DNA of 64,000 nucleotides from the NCBI GenBank assembly GCA_902780635.1, contig CACZGH010000001.1, forward strand, positions 248,001 through 312,000. The letters are read 5' to 3'. Both the position numbers and the translations under genes were made by a program. Below the pieces are notes generated by a model. That model saw nothing but the letters and a program-made list of their open reading frames with translations. It did not search any database and was not told where the DNA came from. The DNA comes from an uncultured Prevotellaceae bacterium (GTDB taxonomy: Bacteria; Bacteroidota; Bacteroidia; Bacteroidales; Bacteroidaceae). Of this stretch, positions 24,353 to 35,089 are shown piece after piece (positions within the stretch are counted from its first letter, which is position 1; each line of letters starts with the position of its first letter).

Positions 24353-25144
24353 ATGATGATTTCCAGCCAGCAGAATGACAGGATCAAAAAGATGGTCGCA
24401 CTGCAGAAGAAATCAGCAGAGCGTCAGAAGAGCGGGCTTTTCGTCGTGGAAGGCCTGCGCGAACTGGGTCATTGCGCCGGCGCTGGATATGAGATACAGG
24501 CGGCATATTATTGTCCGTCCATCCTGGAGCGCGCCACTGGAAGTGCGGCCCTGCCCTCTTACTTAGACGCTGTCACCTGTTTTGAGGTCACACCCGAAGT
24601 CTATGACAAGATGGCCTACCGTGGCGGCACAGAAGGCATCATCGCAGAGGTGAAGGTCCGTCCGCTCCGACTTGAAGACCTGTCTTTGCCAGAGCATCCA
24701 CTGCTGATGGTGCTGGAAGGGGTGGAAAAGCCCGGCAACATCGGTGCTGTGCTGAGAAGCGCCGATGCTGCCCACGCCGATGCTGTGATCGTCTGCGACC
24801 CGCTGACCGACCTCTATAATCCCAATTTGATACGCAATTCTATCGGTGCATTCTTCAGTGTGCCATGTGTGGCCTGTTCTTCAGAAGAATGCATTCGCTT
24901 TCTCAAGTCAAGAAGCATCCGCATCCTCACTGCTCAGTTGCAAGACTCTGAGTTGTATTACGACACCGACATGCGCTGTGGCACTGCCCTCGTCATGGGC
25001 ACGGAGTCAACAGGTCTGACCGACATCTGGCGTCAGGCTGCCGACGCTCATATCCGCATCCCCATGCTTGGCCGTCTCGACTCACTCAACGTGTCGGTCA
25101 GTGCCGCCATCCTACTGTTTGAGGCTGTCAGGCAAAGGCAATAA
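24353..25144 (+). CDS. SpoU/TrmH-family RNA 2'-O-methyltransferase
   Basis: 263 residues. A small N-terminal substrate-binding domain (1-105) precedes the SPOUT trefoil-knot domain with its three motifs: EKPGNIGAVLRSADA (about 124-138), VMGTESTGLTD (about 218-228) and IPMLGRLDSLNVSVSAAI (about 238-255), which form the SAM-binding knot. Target rRNA or tRNA unknown. The ATG at 24353 is followed directly by another ATG; either may be used. It is 3 bases after the mgtC-like stop and converges on the GH2 gene. Confidence 0.9.
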   Translation: MMISSQQNDRIKKMVALQKKSAERQKSGLFVVEGLRELGHCAGAGYEIQAAYYCPSILERATGSAALPSYLDAVTCFEVTPEVYDKMAYRGGTEGIIAEVKVRPLRLEDLSLPEHPLLMVLEGVEKPGNIGAVLRSADAAHADAVIVCDPLTDLYNPNLIRNSIGAFFSVPCVACSSEECIRFLKSRSIRILTAQLQDSELYYDTDMRCGTALVMGTESTGLTDIWRQAADAHIRIPMLGRLDSLNVSVSAAILLFEAVRQRQ

Positions 25145-25159
25145 CTGTCTTTTCCTCCA

Positions 25160-27913
25160 TCAATTGTTCGCAATCTTGGGTTTCAGTTCATCGGGTGATT
25201 CTTTGGTGAACATATTGACAGGCGGGGCTGTCTGTACAAAAAGATGCTGAAGAGTCTCTATGGGTAAAGTGAGAGTAGGACTAAACTCCTCGCTGTTCAT
25301 ATAGCTGATGATGCTATGGCGCAGTTGTCGTGCCACCACGCGACGGTTCAGGTCGCTGGTGATATCCATCGTCGTCATCAACAATTTCCCTTTCAGTACA
25401 TTTGCCTCCACGAGCATGCCCAATTTGCGGCTCACATGCCAGGTGTCAATAGGTTGTACGATGGGCTGATAGCCTTTAGGAAACTCCGAGAGGTTGATCA
25501 CCTGTGCGCGGTTGACCAACTCCCACCAGTTGAGGTTTTGCCAGTCGTCTGTCGGGAATTCGCGGAAGACGGGGTGGTCATGCTGGATATAAGCACCGGT
25601 CGTATGAGGCGGCCTCATCTTAAACCAACTGGTATTCCAGAACACCGGCAGGTAATGGTGCGACACATCATTGCCGTAGCTGACTTTCCCCGCAGCGGTG
25701 ACCAACACCTTTCCACCATCTGCCAACACCTGTACAGCCCGTTCGTCGATTGAATCGGTGATATAGACTTGACTTTCGTCTTGAGCAGGCAACTGTGCGG
25801 GATAGACCCATACCTCCCATTCGTTGTACGCACGCACTTTTTCTCCTTCCGCCACTTCGACACTGACCTTCAGACATGAAGGTGCTTTCACTGTTGCCAA
25901 GTCCATCTTGATGTGGCCCAATGCGATGTTCTTGCCACGGGGCAGGTCACCCTGACAAAGCCGGTCTTCAAAGCGTAGGCCTTCTCCCTCCACACGGTAT
26001 CGGCAGGTGGCACCTTTGATGACTGCATCGGAGGCATTGTAGAGTTCTACGGGCACGTCGAGTTGTTCATCGCTCCGATAGACGAACCGTGGCCATTTGG
26101 CCAGCGGCACCACCTCCGAACAGAATGAGCGCCACTCCTGAGCCGTGGTATATCCTTTCTCCCGCCAATGCACATTGAGCGGTCCCACCAGTGCGGTGCC
26201 CTGACCGCTATAGTCGTTGAGCGCAAGCAACTGAAATCCAGCATAGTCGCGTGTGCGCAGGTTGCGCTCCATCTCATATTTGTAAGCCAGCACCTGCAGA
26301 CGGCCACTGGCATGCAGGAATTTCTCTGCCTGCGTCGCCATGCCATTGCCATGCAACAAGTCGCTGAAAATCTCAAAATTCTTCGCCTTGTACGCCCCAG
26401 TGTATTGGCTGGTCTCCTTCAGGTCAGGGAAAGCGCACCACTGTCCCTGCTCATGTGCGATGATGGGCGTCTGATTGGGCACGCTGTCCTTATAATTGCG
26501 CGGGAACAGCAACTGCTCGTAATAATCATCGTCGGCGTGGGGTGCACGACGGTCCCAGTCAAGACCACGTGCGCCACCTTTGACATGGTATTGCGAACCG
26601 TCATCCCAGGCCCATCCTCCGCCCACAGAGGCCCCGCAATAGATTTTGGAGGGGTCATACTGCTTCATTTCCCTGACGAAGTCGTTGCACCAAGCCACCC
26701 AGTCACCGGCTGGCTCATTGCCTGCGGCCATCATGACAAAGGAGGGGTGATGCCCATACCGGTCGACGATGCGCTTGCATTCGTCCAGCAGATATTGGTC
26801 GATGGCCTGTCCACGACGCAGTCTCACCCCATGATTGGGCCACGACGGGCCTTCAGGCTGCAGGTACATACCTAAGCTGTCAGCTGCCACAAAAGCCGCT
26901 TCTGGTGGGCAAAAAGAGTGAAACCTGACATGGTTGAGACCATATTCCTTACATTTTCCCAGTACCTCCATCCATGTCTTCACATCTGTAGGTGGATATC
27001 CCGTCTCCGGGAAACAGCAGTTCTCCACGGTGCCCCTCATCCATACAGGGCGTCCATTGAGACAGATTTGTCGGCCATCGGTTTTGATATCTCGCAGTCC
27101 AAATGACACTTCCACGGGATATCCATGATAATCGACCACCTTTTTATATAAGTTGGGGTGGTACTCATCCCACCATCTGCCATCGTCGCCCAGCGGAAGG
27201 GTAAATTTCTCATCGTTGATCTCCACACACACCGTATGGTTGCTGACATCCGGCACCGCCCTCAGTCTGTTGATGACGGGACGTGCCAGGAGTTGTATGC
27301 GCCCTGTGATGCCGTTCCAGTTGCCTTGCGTCTGGTCTGTCACACTGTGTGAGTCTTGTCCCACGCACACATTCTCGATGCCGTTGTAGATCTGGATGGC
27401 GATTTCATTGGACTTGCCTAACTTGATGTAAGGTGTGATATCATATTCATGAGGCACACTCAGTGACATCTGATGCCCCACCTTGTTGCCGTTGACATAG
27501 ACAGTGGTCTCGATATGTGGCCGTTCGAGGAAGAGCGTCACCTTGCGTTTACGCCACGACCGTGGCACAACGATATCTCGCTGATACCAGGCATGCCCCA
27601 CATAGTTTTTCTCGGGTGTCAGGAAGAAAGGAAACTTCACATTCCCCGGTCGCCGGTATTTCTCCATGTGCGGGTTGAAATAATATGAGGAGTCGTAGGT
27701 GCTTCCCGTCCACACCGTGTTGACGGTCACGTCATCGCCTTTGCCCTCTGTCACCATTGAGCCTGGCAGTGTGATAACATCTTGATATTCAGGTTTCTCA
27801 CCTATAGCAAATCGCCACGTTCCCGACAAATCGATGGTCTGAGCAGCAAGGTGTGTCGCTGTCAGCATCAGTAAAAGACTGATGAAAGACTGTTTTATGA
27901 AGGCTGGTTTCAT
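25160..27913 (-). CDS. Exported glycoside hydrolase family 2 enzyme
   Basis: 917 residues from the ATG at 27913, chosen because MKPAFIKQSFISLLLMLTATHLAAQ is a proper signal peptide; the longer reading starts at a TTG within the -7 box. A jelly-roll sugar-binding domain, an Ig-like domain and a TIM barrel follow in the GH2 order. The acid/base Glu400 lies in AAGNEPAG and the nucleophile is probably Glu488 in IIAHEQGQW. The substrate (a beta-galactoside, mannoside or glucuronide) cannot be read from sequence. It stands alone, without SusC/SusD genes. Confidence 0.9.
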   Translation of the reverse strand: MKPAFIKQSFISLLLMLTATHLAAQTIDLSGTWRFAIGEKPEYQDVITLPGSMVTEGKGDDVTVNTVWTGSTYDSSYYFNPHMEKYRRPGNVKFPFFLTPEKNYVGHAWYQRDIVVPRSWRKRKVTLFLERPHIETTVYVNGNKVGHQMSLSVPHEYDITPYIKLGKSNEIAIQIYNGIENVCVGQDSHSVTDQTQGNWNGITGRIQLLARPVINRLRAVPDVSNHTVCVEINDEKFTLPLGDDGRWWDEYHPNLYKKVVDYHGYPVEVSFGLRDIKTDGRQICLNGRPVWMRGTVENCCFPETGYPPTDVKTWMEVLGKCKEYGLNHVRFHSFCPPEAAFVAADSLGMYLQPEGPSWPNHGVRLRRGQAIDQYLLDECKRIVDRYGHHPSFVMMAAGNEPAGDWVAWCNDFVREMKQYDPSKIYCGASVGGGWAWDDGSQYHVKGGARGLDWDRRAPHADDDYYEQLLFPRNYKDSVPNQTPIIAHEQGQWCAFPDLKETSQYTGAYKAKNFEIFSDLLHGNGMATQAEKFLHASGRLQVLAYKYEMERNLRTRDYAGFQLLALNDYSGQGTALVGPLNVHWREKGYTTAQEWRSFCSEVVPLAKWPRFVYRSDEQLDVPVELYNASDAVIKGATCRYRVEGEGLRFEDRLCQGDLPRGKNIALGHIKMDLATVKAPSCLKVSVEVAEGEKVRAYNEWEVWVYPAQLPAQDESQVYITDSIDERAVQVLADGGKVLVTAAGKVSYGNDVSHHYLPVFWNTSWFKMRPPHTTGAYIQHDHPVFREFPTDDWQNLNWWELVNRAQVINLSEFPKGYQPIVQPIDTWHVSRKLGMLVEANVLKGKLLMTTMDITSDLNRRVVARQLRHSIISYMNSEEFSPTLTLPIETLQHLFVQTAPPVNMFTKESPDELKPKIANN

Positions 27914-27991
27914 AAAAAACATAAATATAGATGAAACGATGAGACTGATTATTTCCAGGCTGCCCCTTTCCACGCAAGGGAAGCTTTTGTG

Positions 27992-27999
27992 CAAAAATA
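27992..27999 (-). promoter_or_regulatory. -7 box for the GH2 gene
   Basis: Minus strand TATTTTTG, predicting a leader of about 70 bases before the ATG at 27913. Confidence 0.5.
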
Positions 28000-28029
28000 C
28001 AAAAAAGAATTGGTTTACTCCATAAAACC

Positions 28030-28071
28030 CACAAAAAACATTTCGGACATCCCTCGAGGGATGTCCGAAAT
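28030..28071 (-). terminator. Rho-independent terminator of the mutAB operon
   Basis: A perfect 32-base palindrome (arms 28040-28055 and 28056-28071, containing CGGACATCCC and its complement) lies 48 bases past the mutB stop. On the minus strand it is followed by TGTTTTTTG. The smaller stem TGACGA-GGAT-TCGTCA (28088-28103) precedes it. The centre has no loop, so the real loop must take several central bases. Confidence 0.7.
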
Positions 28072-28118
28072 CATTATCATCGTGCTATGACGAGGATTCG
28101 TCAGTGTACGGTCGGTGA

Positions 28119-30281
28119 TTATTTATCCAGGAGGATATTCATCATCTCGACAGCAGCCTTAGCCACGGAGGTACCAGGTCCGAAGATGGCAGCCACACCA
28201 GCCTTGTAGAGGAAGTCGTAGTCCTGAGCCGGGATGACACCACCTGCGATGACCATGATGTCAGGTCGTCCGAGGCGCTTGAGTTCCTCGATGAGCTGTG
28301 GAATCAGCGTCTTGTGACCTGCGGCGAGCGATGAGGCGCCCACTACATGCACATCGTTCTCCACGGCCTCACGTGCGGCCTCTGCTGGTGTCTGGAAGAG
28401 CGGTCCCATATCCACGTCGAAACCACAGTCGGCATAACCTGTTGCCACCACTTTGGCACCACGGTCGTGACCGTCCTGACCCATTTTAGCCACAAAGATA
28501 CGCGGGCGACGGCCCTCTTTCTTGGCAAACTCCTCTGTCAACTCACAAGCTTTCTCAAAGTCGGAGTCGTTTTTGCTTTCTGCTGAATACACGCCTGAAA
28601 TAGTTCTGATTACTGCCTTATAACGGCCCACGATCTCCTCGCAGGCATCACTGATCTCACCGAGTGTACAACGGAGCTGTGCTGCCTTGACAGCCAGGTC
28701 GAGCAGGTTGTCCTTGCTCTTGCGACCCTCGTTGAAGTCGCGCACACATGCGGTGATGGCTTTGAGAGCCTCCTGGCAAGCGGCCTCGTCGCGTGAGCCA
28801 CGTACGGCTGCGAGCGACTCCTCCTGCTGCTTGCGCACGGCGGTGTTGTCCACCTCGAGGATGTCGATAGGATCCTCGTGGTCGAGACGGTATTTGTTGG
28901 TACCCACGATGGTCTGCACACCAGAGTCGATACGAGCCTGTGTACGTGCTGCAGCCTCCTCGATACGCATCTTTGGCAGACCCGTCTCGATAGCCTTGGC
29001 CATACCACCCAGTTTCTCAATTTCCTGGATGTGCTCCCATGCCTTGTGCACCAGTTCGTTGGTCAGCGTCTCCACATAGTAAGAACCGGCCCATGGGTCG
29101 ATCTGCTTGCACACCTTGGTCTCATTCTGGATGTAGATCTGGGTGTTACGTGCGATACGTGCGGAGAAGTCGGTAGGCAGTGCGATAGCCTCGTCGAGGG
29201 CGTTGGTGTGAAGTGACTGAGTATGTCCCAGCACAGCTGCCATAGCCTCGATACAGGTACGTCCCACATTGTTGAAGGGGTCTTGCTCCGTGAGCGACCA
29301 TCCTGAAGTCTGTGAGTGGGTACGCAGAGCGAGTGACTTCGGGTTCTTGGCGCCGAAGCTCTTCACGATCTTGGCCCAGAGCAGACGTCCGGCACGCATC
29401 TTGGCAATCTCCATGAAGTGGTTCATACCGATAGCCCAGAAGAATGACAGACGTGGTGCAAATGCGTCGACGTCGATACCTGCGTTGACACCTGTGCGGA
29501 TGTAGTCCATACCGTCGGCCAGGGTGTATGCCAACTCAATGTCGGCGGTGGCACCAGCCTCCTGCATGTGATATCCGGAGATGGAGATAGAGTTGAACTT
29601 CGGCATCTTCTGTGAGGTAAACTCGAAGATGTCGGCGATAATCTTCATGGAGAATGCTGGTGGATAAATATAGGTGTTGCGCACCATAAACTCCTTGAGG
29701 ATGTCGTTCTGGATGGTACCAGCCATCTCTTCGAGTTTAGCGCCCTGCTCCAGACCTGCCACGATATAGAAAGCGAGGATAGGAAGCACAGCACCGTTCA
29801 TGGTCATGGACACCGACATTTTATTAAGAGGTATGCCAGAGAAGAGCACCTTCATATTCTCCTCATTGCAGATAGACACACCGGCCTTTCCCACATCACC
29901 CACCACGCGGGCGTTGTCGGGGTCGTAGCCACGGTGTGTGGGCAGGTCGAAGGCCACAGAAAGACCTTTCTGTCCTGATGCCAGGTTACGGCGATAGAAT
30001 GCGTTGGACTCCTCAGCGGTGGAGAATCCAGCATACTGGCGGATGGTCCATGGGCGGAAGGGGTACATCATAGAGTACGGTCCACGCAGATAAGGTGGTA
30101 TGCCCGCGGTGAAGTCGAGGTGCTCCATGCCCTCGAGGTCTTCTTTTGTATAAACCGGCTTTACCTCAATGTGCTCTGGAGTTTTCCAGTTGTAAGCAAT
30201 GCCGTTAGCTTTCTGCCATTCAGCACCATTTTGTGCCTGAATACCAGCATATATGTCTATATCTTTAAAATTCTTTCTCAT
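28119..30281 (-). CDS. mutB: Methylmalonyl-CoA mutase, large subunit
   Basis: 720 residues. Interconverts succinyl-CoA and (R)-methylmalonyl-CoA with adenosylcobalamin. The N-terminal barrel has the substrate-binding blocks [19 protein letters not shown] and [13 protein letters not shown]. The C-terminal cobalamin domain carries DGHDRG (603-608), with His605 the expected cobalt ligand, then [15 protein letters not shown] and VIAGGVIP. The length is normal. It follows the small subunit by 14 bases and ends at a strong terminator. In anaerobic Bacteroidales this enzyme feeds propionate formation, and the decarboxylase subunits at 34117-36694 support that reading. Confidence 0.97.
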   Translation of the reverse strand: MRKNFKDIDIYAGIQAQNGAEWQKANGIAYNWKTPEHIEVKPVYTKEDLEGMEHLDFTAGIPPYLRGPYSMMYPFRPWTIRQYAGFSTAEESNAFYRRNLASGQKGLSVAFDLPTHRGYDPDNARVVGDVGKAGVSICNEENMKVLFSGIPLNKMSVSMTMNGAVLPILAFYIVAGLEQGAKLEEMAGTIQNDILKEFMVRNTYIYPPAFSMKIIADIFEFTSQKMPKFNSISISGYHMQEAGATADIELAYTLADGMDYIRTGVNAGIDVDAFAPRLSFFWAIGMNHFMEIAKMRAGRLLWAKIVKSFGAKNPKSLALRTHSQTSGWSLTEQDPFNNVGRTCIEAMAAVLGHTQSLHTNALDEAIALPTDFSARIARNTQIYIQNETKVCKQIDPWAGSYYVETLTNELVHKAWEHIQEIEKLGGMAKAIETGLPKMRIEEAAARTQARIDSGVQTIVGTNKYRLDHEDPIDILEVDNTAVRKQQEESLAAVRGSRDEAACQEALKAITACVRDFNEGRKSKDNLLDLAVKAAQLRCTLGEISDACEEIVGRYKAVIRTISGVYSAESKNDSDFEKACELTEEFAKKEGRRPRIFVAKMGQDGHDRGAKVVATGYADCGFDVDMGPLFQTPAEAAREAVENDVHVVGASSLAAGHKTLIPQLIEELKRLGRPDIMVIAGGVIPAQDYDFLYKAGVAAIFGPGTSVAKAAVEMMNILLDK

Positions 30282-30295
30282 GATTCTGGATGTTC

Positions 30296-32146
30296 TTAGA
30301 TTCCTAACTTGGCATTGTATTCTTTCAAAGTCTCAAGCACGTTGCAGCGCACGTGTACGAAGTTCTCGATACCGGCGGCTTTCAGGTCTTCCATGCATGC
30401 CGGGGCACCAGCCACGACAAACATTGCTCTTCCGTCGAGATACTTGAATGCCGGGATGGCATACTCAGCATACTCGTCGTCGCTGGAGCAAAGCACTACG
30501 ATGTCGGCACCAGCCTCAAGTGCGGCGTCCACACCCTCCTCTACGGTCTTGAATCCGAGGTTGTCGATCACCTTATATCCTGCACATGCGAGGAAGTTGC
30601 ACGAGAACTGTGCGCGTGCCTGACGCATGGCCAGGTTGCCGATGGTGAGCATGAATGCCACTGGCACCCTTGTCTGCTCGGTGTGTATACGCAGGTCTTC
30701 GAAGTCGGCTGCCAGTCTTGTCGACTGAATGGCCTTGAGTGTTCCCGGCTCCTGTCCCTGGCAGCAGCACTTGCAGTTATTGGCCGACTTGCCGTCAGAC
30801 TTCTCAGTGAAGTTGGGGAACTGGTTGGTGCCGAGGATGAACTCCTTGCGCTTGGCGGCGTCGCCGTGACGCTTCTCGTTGGTGGCGTTGATGACATCCT
30901 GCACCTTGCCTTCTTTGGCAGCAGCGAGGAATCCGCCGTCCTCCTCCACCTGGAGGAAGATTTTCCATGCTTCGACAGCGAGACTGTCGGTGAGGTGCTC
31001 GATATAATACGAACCGGCTCCTGGATCGACCACAGCTCCGAAGTGGCACTCCTCTTTGAGCAGCAGCTGCTGGTTGCGTGCGATGCGCTCTGAGAAGTCG
31101 TTGGGAGTCTCGTATGGTGCGTCAAATGGTGTGACGACCATGGAGTGGATACCTGCGAGAGCAGCACTCATCGCCTCTGTCTGCGAGCGCAGCAGGTTGA
31201 CGTAGCTGTCGAAGAGAGTCTGGTTGTATTTAGATGTCGTGGCATTGACGATCATCTGGCAAGCGCAGTCGCACTTTGGCTCATACTGCTTCACGATCTG
31301 TGCCCAGAGCATACGTGCTGCGCGGAATTTGGCCAGCTCCATGAAGTAGTTTTCCGAGACGCCCATGTTGAACTTGATCTTGCTTGCTGCCAAGTCAGCG
31401 TCGACGCCAGCCTCTGTGAGCAGCTGCATGTACTCATTACCCCAAGCCAGTGCATATCCCAACTCCTGCACGATGTAAGCGCCGGCATTGTTGAGTGTGT
31501 CACTGCAGACAGCGATACAGCGGAATTGTGGGTAATCTTTGAGAGCCAACACGAGGTCCTTGGCGGTGTCAAGCAGCTCGGTGGTGTCCTTGCCCTTGTT
31601 CACCATCTTGCAGATGGGGTCGAAAGCCACACTGCCCACGAGGCGCTCTTTGTCATAGCCTTTCTTCTCGAAGTAGGCTTTGAGTGTCTCCACGAGCTTC
31701 AGGGTCTTGCGCGGACAGGTCTGGAAGTTGACCTCGATGCACTCACACTGGATGTCTTTTAGTAAGGTGTCGATAAACTCGTCACTCACCTGGTCTCCTG
31801 GGATATGGAATCCCAGAGAGTCGATACCCTTGTTCAGGATATCGAGCGCTTTTGCGTTGGCTGTAGCGGCGTCATCGGCCATGATGTTCTGGCGCACATA
31901 CCACACATTGTTGTCTTTCTTGTTGCCACGGACGAATGGGAACTCACCGGGCAGTGCCTCTGGTGTCTTGAGTTTCAAGACATCCTCGCGGCGATAGAAA
32001 GGCTGCACATTAAAACCTTCATTGGTTCTCCATACGAGTCTCTTGTTGAAATCAGCTCCTTTCAGGTCGACTTGAATTTTGTCAAGCCACTCCTGGGTGG
32101 TGGGAGCTTGAAACTCTGTAAAGAGCTTTTCCTTGTTGTTTGACAT
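30296..32146 (-). CDS. mutA: Methylmalonyl-CoA mutase, small subunit
   Basis: 616 residues, the non-catalytic partner of the heterodimeric mutase. The fold repeats that of the large subunit, including an [13 protein letters not shown] block matching the large-subunit [13 protein letters not shown], but the C-terminal cobalamin-type domain (about 480-616) lacks the DxHxxG motif, as expected for a subunit that does not bind B12. A Cys-rich insert NCKCCCQGQ (about 460) is present. A -7 box lies at 32212-32219 and a hairpin (32184-32201) in the leader. Confidence 0.95.
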   Translation of the reverse strand: MSNNKEKLFTEFQAPTTQEWLDKIQVDLKGADFNKRLVWRTNEGFNVQPFYRREDVLKLKTPEALPGEFPFVRGNKKDNNVWYVRQNIMADDAATANAKALDILNKGIDSLGFHIPGDQVSDEFIDTLLKDIQCECIEVNFQTCPRKTLKLVETLKAYFEKKGYDKERLVGSVAFDPICKMVNKGKDTTELLDTAKDLVLALKDYPQFRCIAVCSDTLNNAGAYIVQELGYALAWGNEYMQLLTEAGVDADLAASKIKFNMGVSENYFMELAKFRAARMLWAQIVKQYEPKCDCACQMIVNATTSKYNQTLFDSYVNLLRSQTEAMSAALAGIHSMVVTPFDAPYETPNDFSERIARNQQLLLKEECHFGAVVDPGAGSYYIEHLTDSLAVEAWKIFLQVEEDGGFLAAAKEGKVQDVINATNEKRHGDAAKRKEFILGTNQFPNFTEKSDGKSANNCKCCCQGQEPGTLKAIQSTRLAADFEDLRIHTEQTRVPVAFMLTIGNLAMRQARAQFSCNFLACAGYKVIDNLGFKTVEEGVDAALEAGADIVVLCSSDDEYAEYAIPAFKYLDGRAMFVVAGAPACMEDLKAAGIENFVHVRCNVLETLKEYNAKLGI

Positions 32147-32183
32147 AGCGAAATTTATTATATAAGTTAGTTGAAAAGTCAGG

Positions 32184-32201
32184 AAGGGCCAAACAGCCCT
32201 T
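32184..32201 (-). promoter_or_regulatory. Stem-loop in the mutA leader
   Basis: AAGGGC and GCCCTT with a 6-base loop form a stem between the -7 box and the mutA ATG. It is far too small for a cobalamin riboswitch. Confidence 0.45.
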
Positions 32202-32211
32202 TAAAACCTTG

Positions 32212-32219
32212 CAAAGATA
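32212..32219 (-). promoter_or_regulatory. -7 box for mutAB
   Basis: Minus strand TATCTTTG, a match to TAnnTTTG, 65 bases upstream of the mutA ATG. Confidence 0.55.
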
Positions 32220-32318
32220 CGTTATTTTCCCGACAAGAGGAAAGAAAAAGAGAGAAATTAATATTTAAACGTGAAAAATTCAAAAACTTTTGCACACCAT
32301 TGAAATAATTGCGCAAAT

Positions 32319-32351
32319 TTTGTCTGTTGCCAGATAAATTTAGTAACTTTG
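32319..32351 (+). promoter_or_regulatory. Promoter of the antiporter-decarboxylase operon
   Basis: TTTG at 32319-32322 and TAACTTTG at 32344-32351 are separated by 21 bases, close to the Bacteroidetes -33/-7 arrangement. It predicts a start near 32357 and therefore the ATG at 32375. Confidence 0.6.
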
Positions 32352-32374
32352 CACCCAAATTCGCACTCATAAAA

Positions 32375-34066
32375 ATGGATTGGCTTATAGATTTATTCAC
32401 TACCACTGACTCAATAGCACATATCGTTTTGCTTTACGCTATTGTGATAGCTGTGGGGGTTTATTTAGGCAAGATCAAGATTGGGGGCATCTCTTTGGGT
32501 GTCACCTTTGTTTTGTTTGCAGGCATTGTGGCTGGACATATCCACTTCACTGCCCCTACTACCATCCTTAACTTCTGTCAGGATTTTGGTCTTATCTTGT
32601 TCGTGTTTATGATTGGTTTGCAGGTGGGTCCTGGTTTTTTTGAGAGTTTCAAGAAAGACGGCGTGACGCTCAACATCTTGTCCTCGTCCATCATCCTGCT
32701 CAACATCCTGATGATGTTTGCCTGCTACTATATCTTCTTCGACACGTCCGACCAGCACAGCCTGCCGATGATGATTGGTACACTCTATGGTGCTGTGACC
32801 AACACGCCTGGTCTGGGTGCCGCGACAGAAGCCATCAACACCGTTTTCAACACCGACGACACGCCACAGATTGCCTCTGGCTACGCCTGTGCATATCCTT
32901 TAGGTGTGGTAGGCATCATCCTCTCCACCATCGCCGTTCGAATGCTGTGTCGCTCCCGTCTGGAAGATGAGGAGAAACAGCTGAAAGCCGAGGAGGCAGA
33001 GAATCCGCATGAGAAGCCTCACATGATGCACCTGAAAGTGTCCAACATCTACCTCAACGGACGCAACCTTATGCAAATCAGCGAGTTTCTCAACCGCGAC
33101 TTTGTCTGTTCACGTTATCTTCACGAAGGTCAGGAGAGCATCCCCAACCGCAACACCATCTTCAACGTGGGCGACGAGCTGCTCATCGTATGCGCCGAGG
33201 CCGACGTGGAGCCCATCAAGGCCTTCATCGGTCCGGAGATAGACGACGAGTGGAATGTGGAGCTGGAGAAACGCCCCATGGTGTCACGCCGCATAGTGGT
33301 GTCCAAGCCTTCGATGAACGGCAAGACCTTGGGCAAGATGCATTTCTCAAGCGTCTATGGTGTCAACGTGACGCGCATCACCCGCCACGGTATCGAGCTC
33401 TTTGCCGGCCGCAACCACCACTTCCATATCGGTGACCGTGTGATGGTGGTAGGTCCGGAGGACAACGTCAACCGTGTGGCCGAGATGATGGGCGACGAGG
33501 TGAAGCGCCTCAACGCCCCCAACATCGCCACCATCTTCGTGGGTGTCATGCTGGGCATCATCTTTGGCAGTCTGCCCATCGCCCTTCCAGGCATGCCGGT
33601 GCCGATGAAGCTCGGTCTTGCTGGTGGTCCACTGATCATTGCCATCCTCATTGGTCGTTTCGGCTATCGCGTCAAACTCGTCACCTACACCACGACGAGT
33701 GCCAACATGATGCTGCGTGAGATAGGTCTGGTGCTGTTTTTGGCCAGTGTGGGCATCAAAGCCGGTGCTGGATTCTGGGAGACGGTGGTGCAGGGTGACG
33801 GTTTAAAATATGTATATACAGGCCTCCTGATCACGGTGGTTCCCATCCTCATTGTGGGCATTATAGCCAAACTATATTGCAAGTTCAACTATTTCATGGT
33901 GATGGGCATGATAGCCGGTTCTTACACTGACCCACCCGCCCTGGCTTACGCCAATCAGATTTGCAGCAACGAAGCGCCTGGCGTGGGCTACTCCACCGTC
34001 TATCCTCTGACCATGTTTCTGCGCATACTGACAGCACAGTTGCTCGTGCTCTTCTTCTGCGGATGA
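32375..34066 (+). CDS. AspT/YidE/YbjL-type antiporter
   Basis: 563 residues from the ATG at 32375 ([12 protein letters not shown]); the longer reading starts upstream of the promoter's start point. Two AspT-type membrane halves (about 10-190 and 385-560) flank two soluble TrkA-C/RCK_C domains (about 205-375). The repeated halves carry matching [20 protein letters not shown] and [12 protein letters not shown] segments. Relatives exchange aspartate for alanine, or succinate and other dicarboxylates. Position ahead of the decarboxylase subunits suggests carboxylate exchange linked to the Na+ pump, which is inference. Confidence 0.88.
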   Translation: MDWLIDLFTTTDSIAHIVLLYAIVIAVGVYLGKIKIGGISLGVTFVLFAGIVAGHIHFTAPTTILNFCQDFGLILFVFMIGLQVGPGFFESFKKDGVTLNILSSSIILLNILMMFACYYIFFDTSDQHSLPMMIGTLYGAVTNTPGLGAATEAINTVFNTDDTPQIASGYACAYPLGVVGIILSTIAVRMLCRSRLEDEEKQLKAEEAENPHEKPHMMHLKVSNIYLNGRNLMQISEFLNRDFVCSRYLHEGQESIPNRNTIFNVGDELLIVCAEADVEPIKAFIGPEIDDEWNVELEKRPMVSRRIVVSKPSMNGKTLGKMHFSSVYGVNVTRITRHGIELFAGRNHHFHIGDRVMVVGPEDNVNRVAEMMGDEVKRLNAPNIATIFVGVMLGIIFGSLPIALPGMPVPMKLGLAGGPLIIAILIGRFGYRVKLVTYTTTSANMMLREIGLVLFLASVGIKAGAGFWETVVQGDGLKYVYTGLLITVVPILIVGIIAKLYCKFNYFMVMGMIAGSYTDPPALAYANQICSNEAPGVGYSTVYPLTMFLRILTAQLLVLFFCG

Positions 34067-34116
34067 TGACCCCATCAAAACTCATCAAAAACTCAACAAA
34101 ACTTATATACACTTTA

Positions 34117-35061
34117 ATGAAACCATTCAAATTATTGACTGCAGTGTTTGCATTGTGCAGCCTCACGATGTTCGGCCAGGGAGCGAAGAACATCAAAATC
34201 AATGAGGTGATGACCAACAACACTGCAAGCGTCGTGGATGAATATGGCAACCACCATGCCTGGATAGAGCTTGCCAATACTTCGTTCTCTACCATCAACC
34301 TGCGCGGCATGTATATCGCCACCGACACGGCAGTGCTCAACAAGAAGATGCCTGCCCCTGACAGGATTGCGATGATGAGCATCATTCCCAGCAATGAGCC
34401 ACGCACCAACCTCTCTGCCAGGCAACATCTGCTCCTCTATCTTAATAGCAACCCTGCCAGCGGCAGTCTGCACATCAGTGCGAAGTGCGACCCCACCACC
34501 CCTCTCTGGATTGGCATCTATGAGGGCAATGGTGTAGACCTGGTGGACTCGGTGACCGTGCCCGTGCTGGCCGCCAACACCTCGTACGCACGTGAGAAAG
34601 ACGGCTCCGACACCTGGGTGGTGGCCTCTGCCGACTTGGTAACTCCCAATATTGGCAACTTGGTTCAGGTGAGCGAGTCGAAGCTGGCACAGATCAAGCG
34701 CGACGACCCCCACGGCTTTGCTATCACGCTGCTCTCCATGGGCATCGTCTTCTCCTGTCTAGCCCTGCTGTTCATTTTCTTCAGCATCTTCGGCAAGTAT
34801 ATGAAAGCCAAGCAAGATACCAAGCACAGCCAGATGAAAGCCCGCCACCTGAGCATCATCTCCGCCCAAAACGACGATGATGAGGACGAGCGTGCCTTCC
34901 CAAAGATGAAGGTGAGACAACAAAACACCAAGGGTGACGACCCCGATGTCTACGCCGCCGTCATTTCCTTGGCTCTGAAAGAATATCTCGACAACACACA
35001 CGATATCGAGAGCGACATCATCACCATCATCCCCAAACACTCCAATTGGACAAGAGTATAA
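34117..35061 (+). CDS. Decarboxylase gamma subunit (OadG-type) fused to a lamin-tail domain
   Basis: 314 residues from the ATG at 34117 (MKPFKLLTAVFALCSLTMFG, a signal peptide); longer readings start inside the antiporter gene. A lamin-tail-like beta domain covers about 24-181 (INEVMTNN, DEYGNHHAWIELAN, LVTPNIGN). A single transmembrane helix (about 200-226) followed by a charged cytoplasmic tail is the OadG/MmdD pattern. OadG subunits anchor the carboxyltransferase to the beta subunit. The large exported domain is not part of classic OadG proteins. The biotin carrier follows after 28 bases. Confidence 0.78.
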   Translation: MKPFKLLTAVFALCSLTMFGQGAKNIKINEVMTNNTASVVDEYGNHHAWIELANTSFSTINLRGMYIATDTAVLNKKMPAPDRIAMMSIIPSNEPRTNLSARQHLLLYLNSNPASGSLHISAKCDPTTPLWIGIYEGNGVDLVDSVTVPVLAANTSYAREKDGSDTWVVASADLVTPNIGNLVQVSESKLAQIKRDDPHGFAITLLSMGIVFSCLALLFIFFSIFGKYMKAKQDTKHSQMKARHLSIISAQNDDDEDERAFPKMKVRQQNTKGDDPDVYAAVISLALKEYLDNTHDIESDIITIIPKHSNWTRV

Positions 35062-35089
35062 CCCCCACACAGCAAAAAATCAAATCATC

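Noticed and set aside
27914-27994. Longer N-terminus for the GH2 protein
   Set aside because: The extension starts at a TTG inside the -7 box and places the signal peptide 27 residues from the N-terminus.
30353-31093. 246-codon plus-strand frame
   Set aside because: Antisense to mutA, no promoter or family match.
32147-32220. Cobalamin riboswitch ahead of mutA
   Set aside because: The leader is only about 65 bases with a single small stem; a cobalamin riboswitch needs far more sequence and a B12-box, which is absent.
32309-32374. Longer N-terminus for the AspT-type antiporter
   Set aside because: The extra 22 codons lie upstream of the predicted transcription start and cover the promoter itself.
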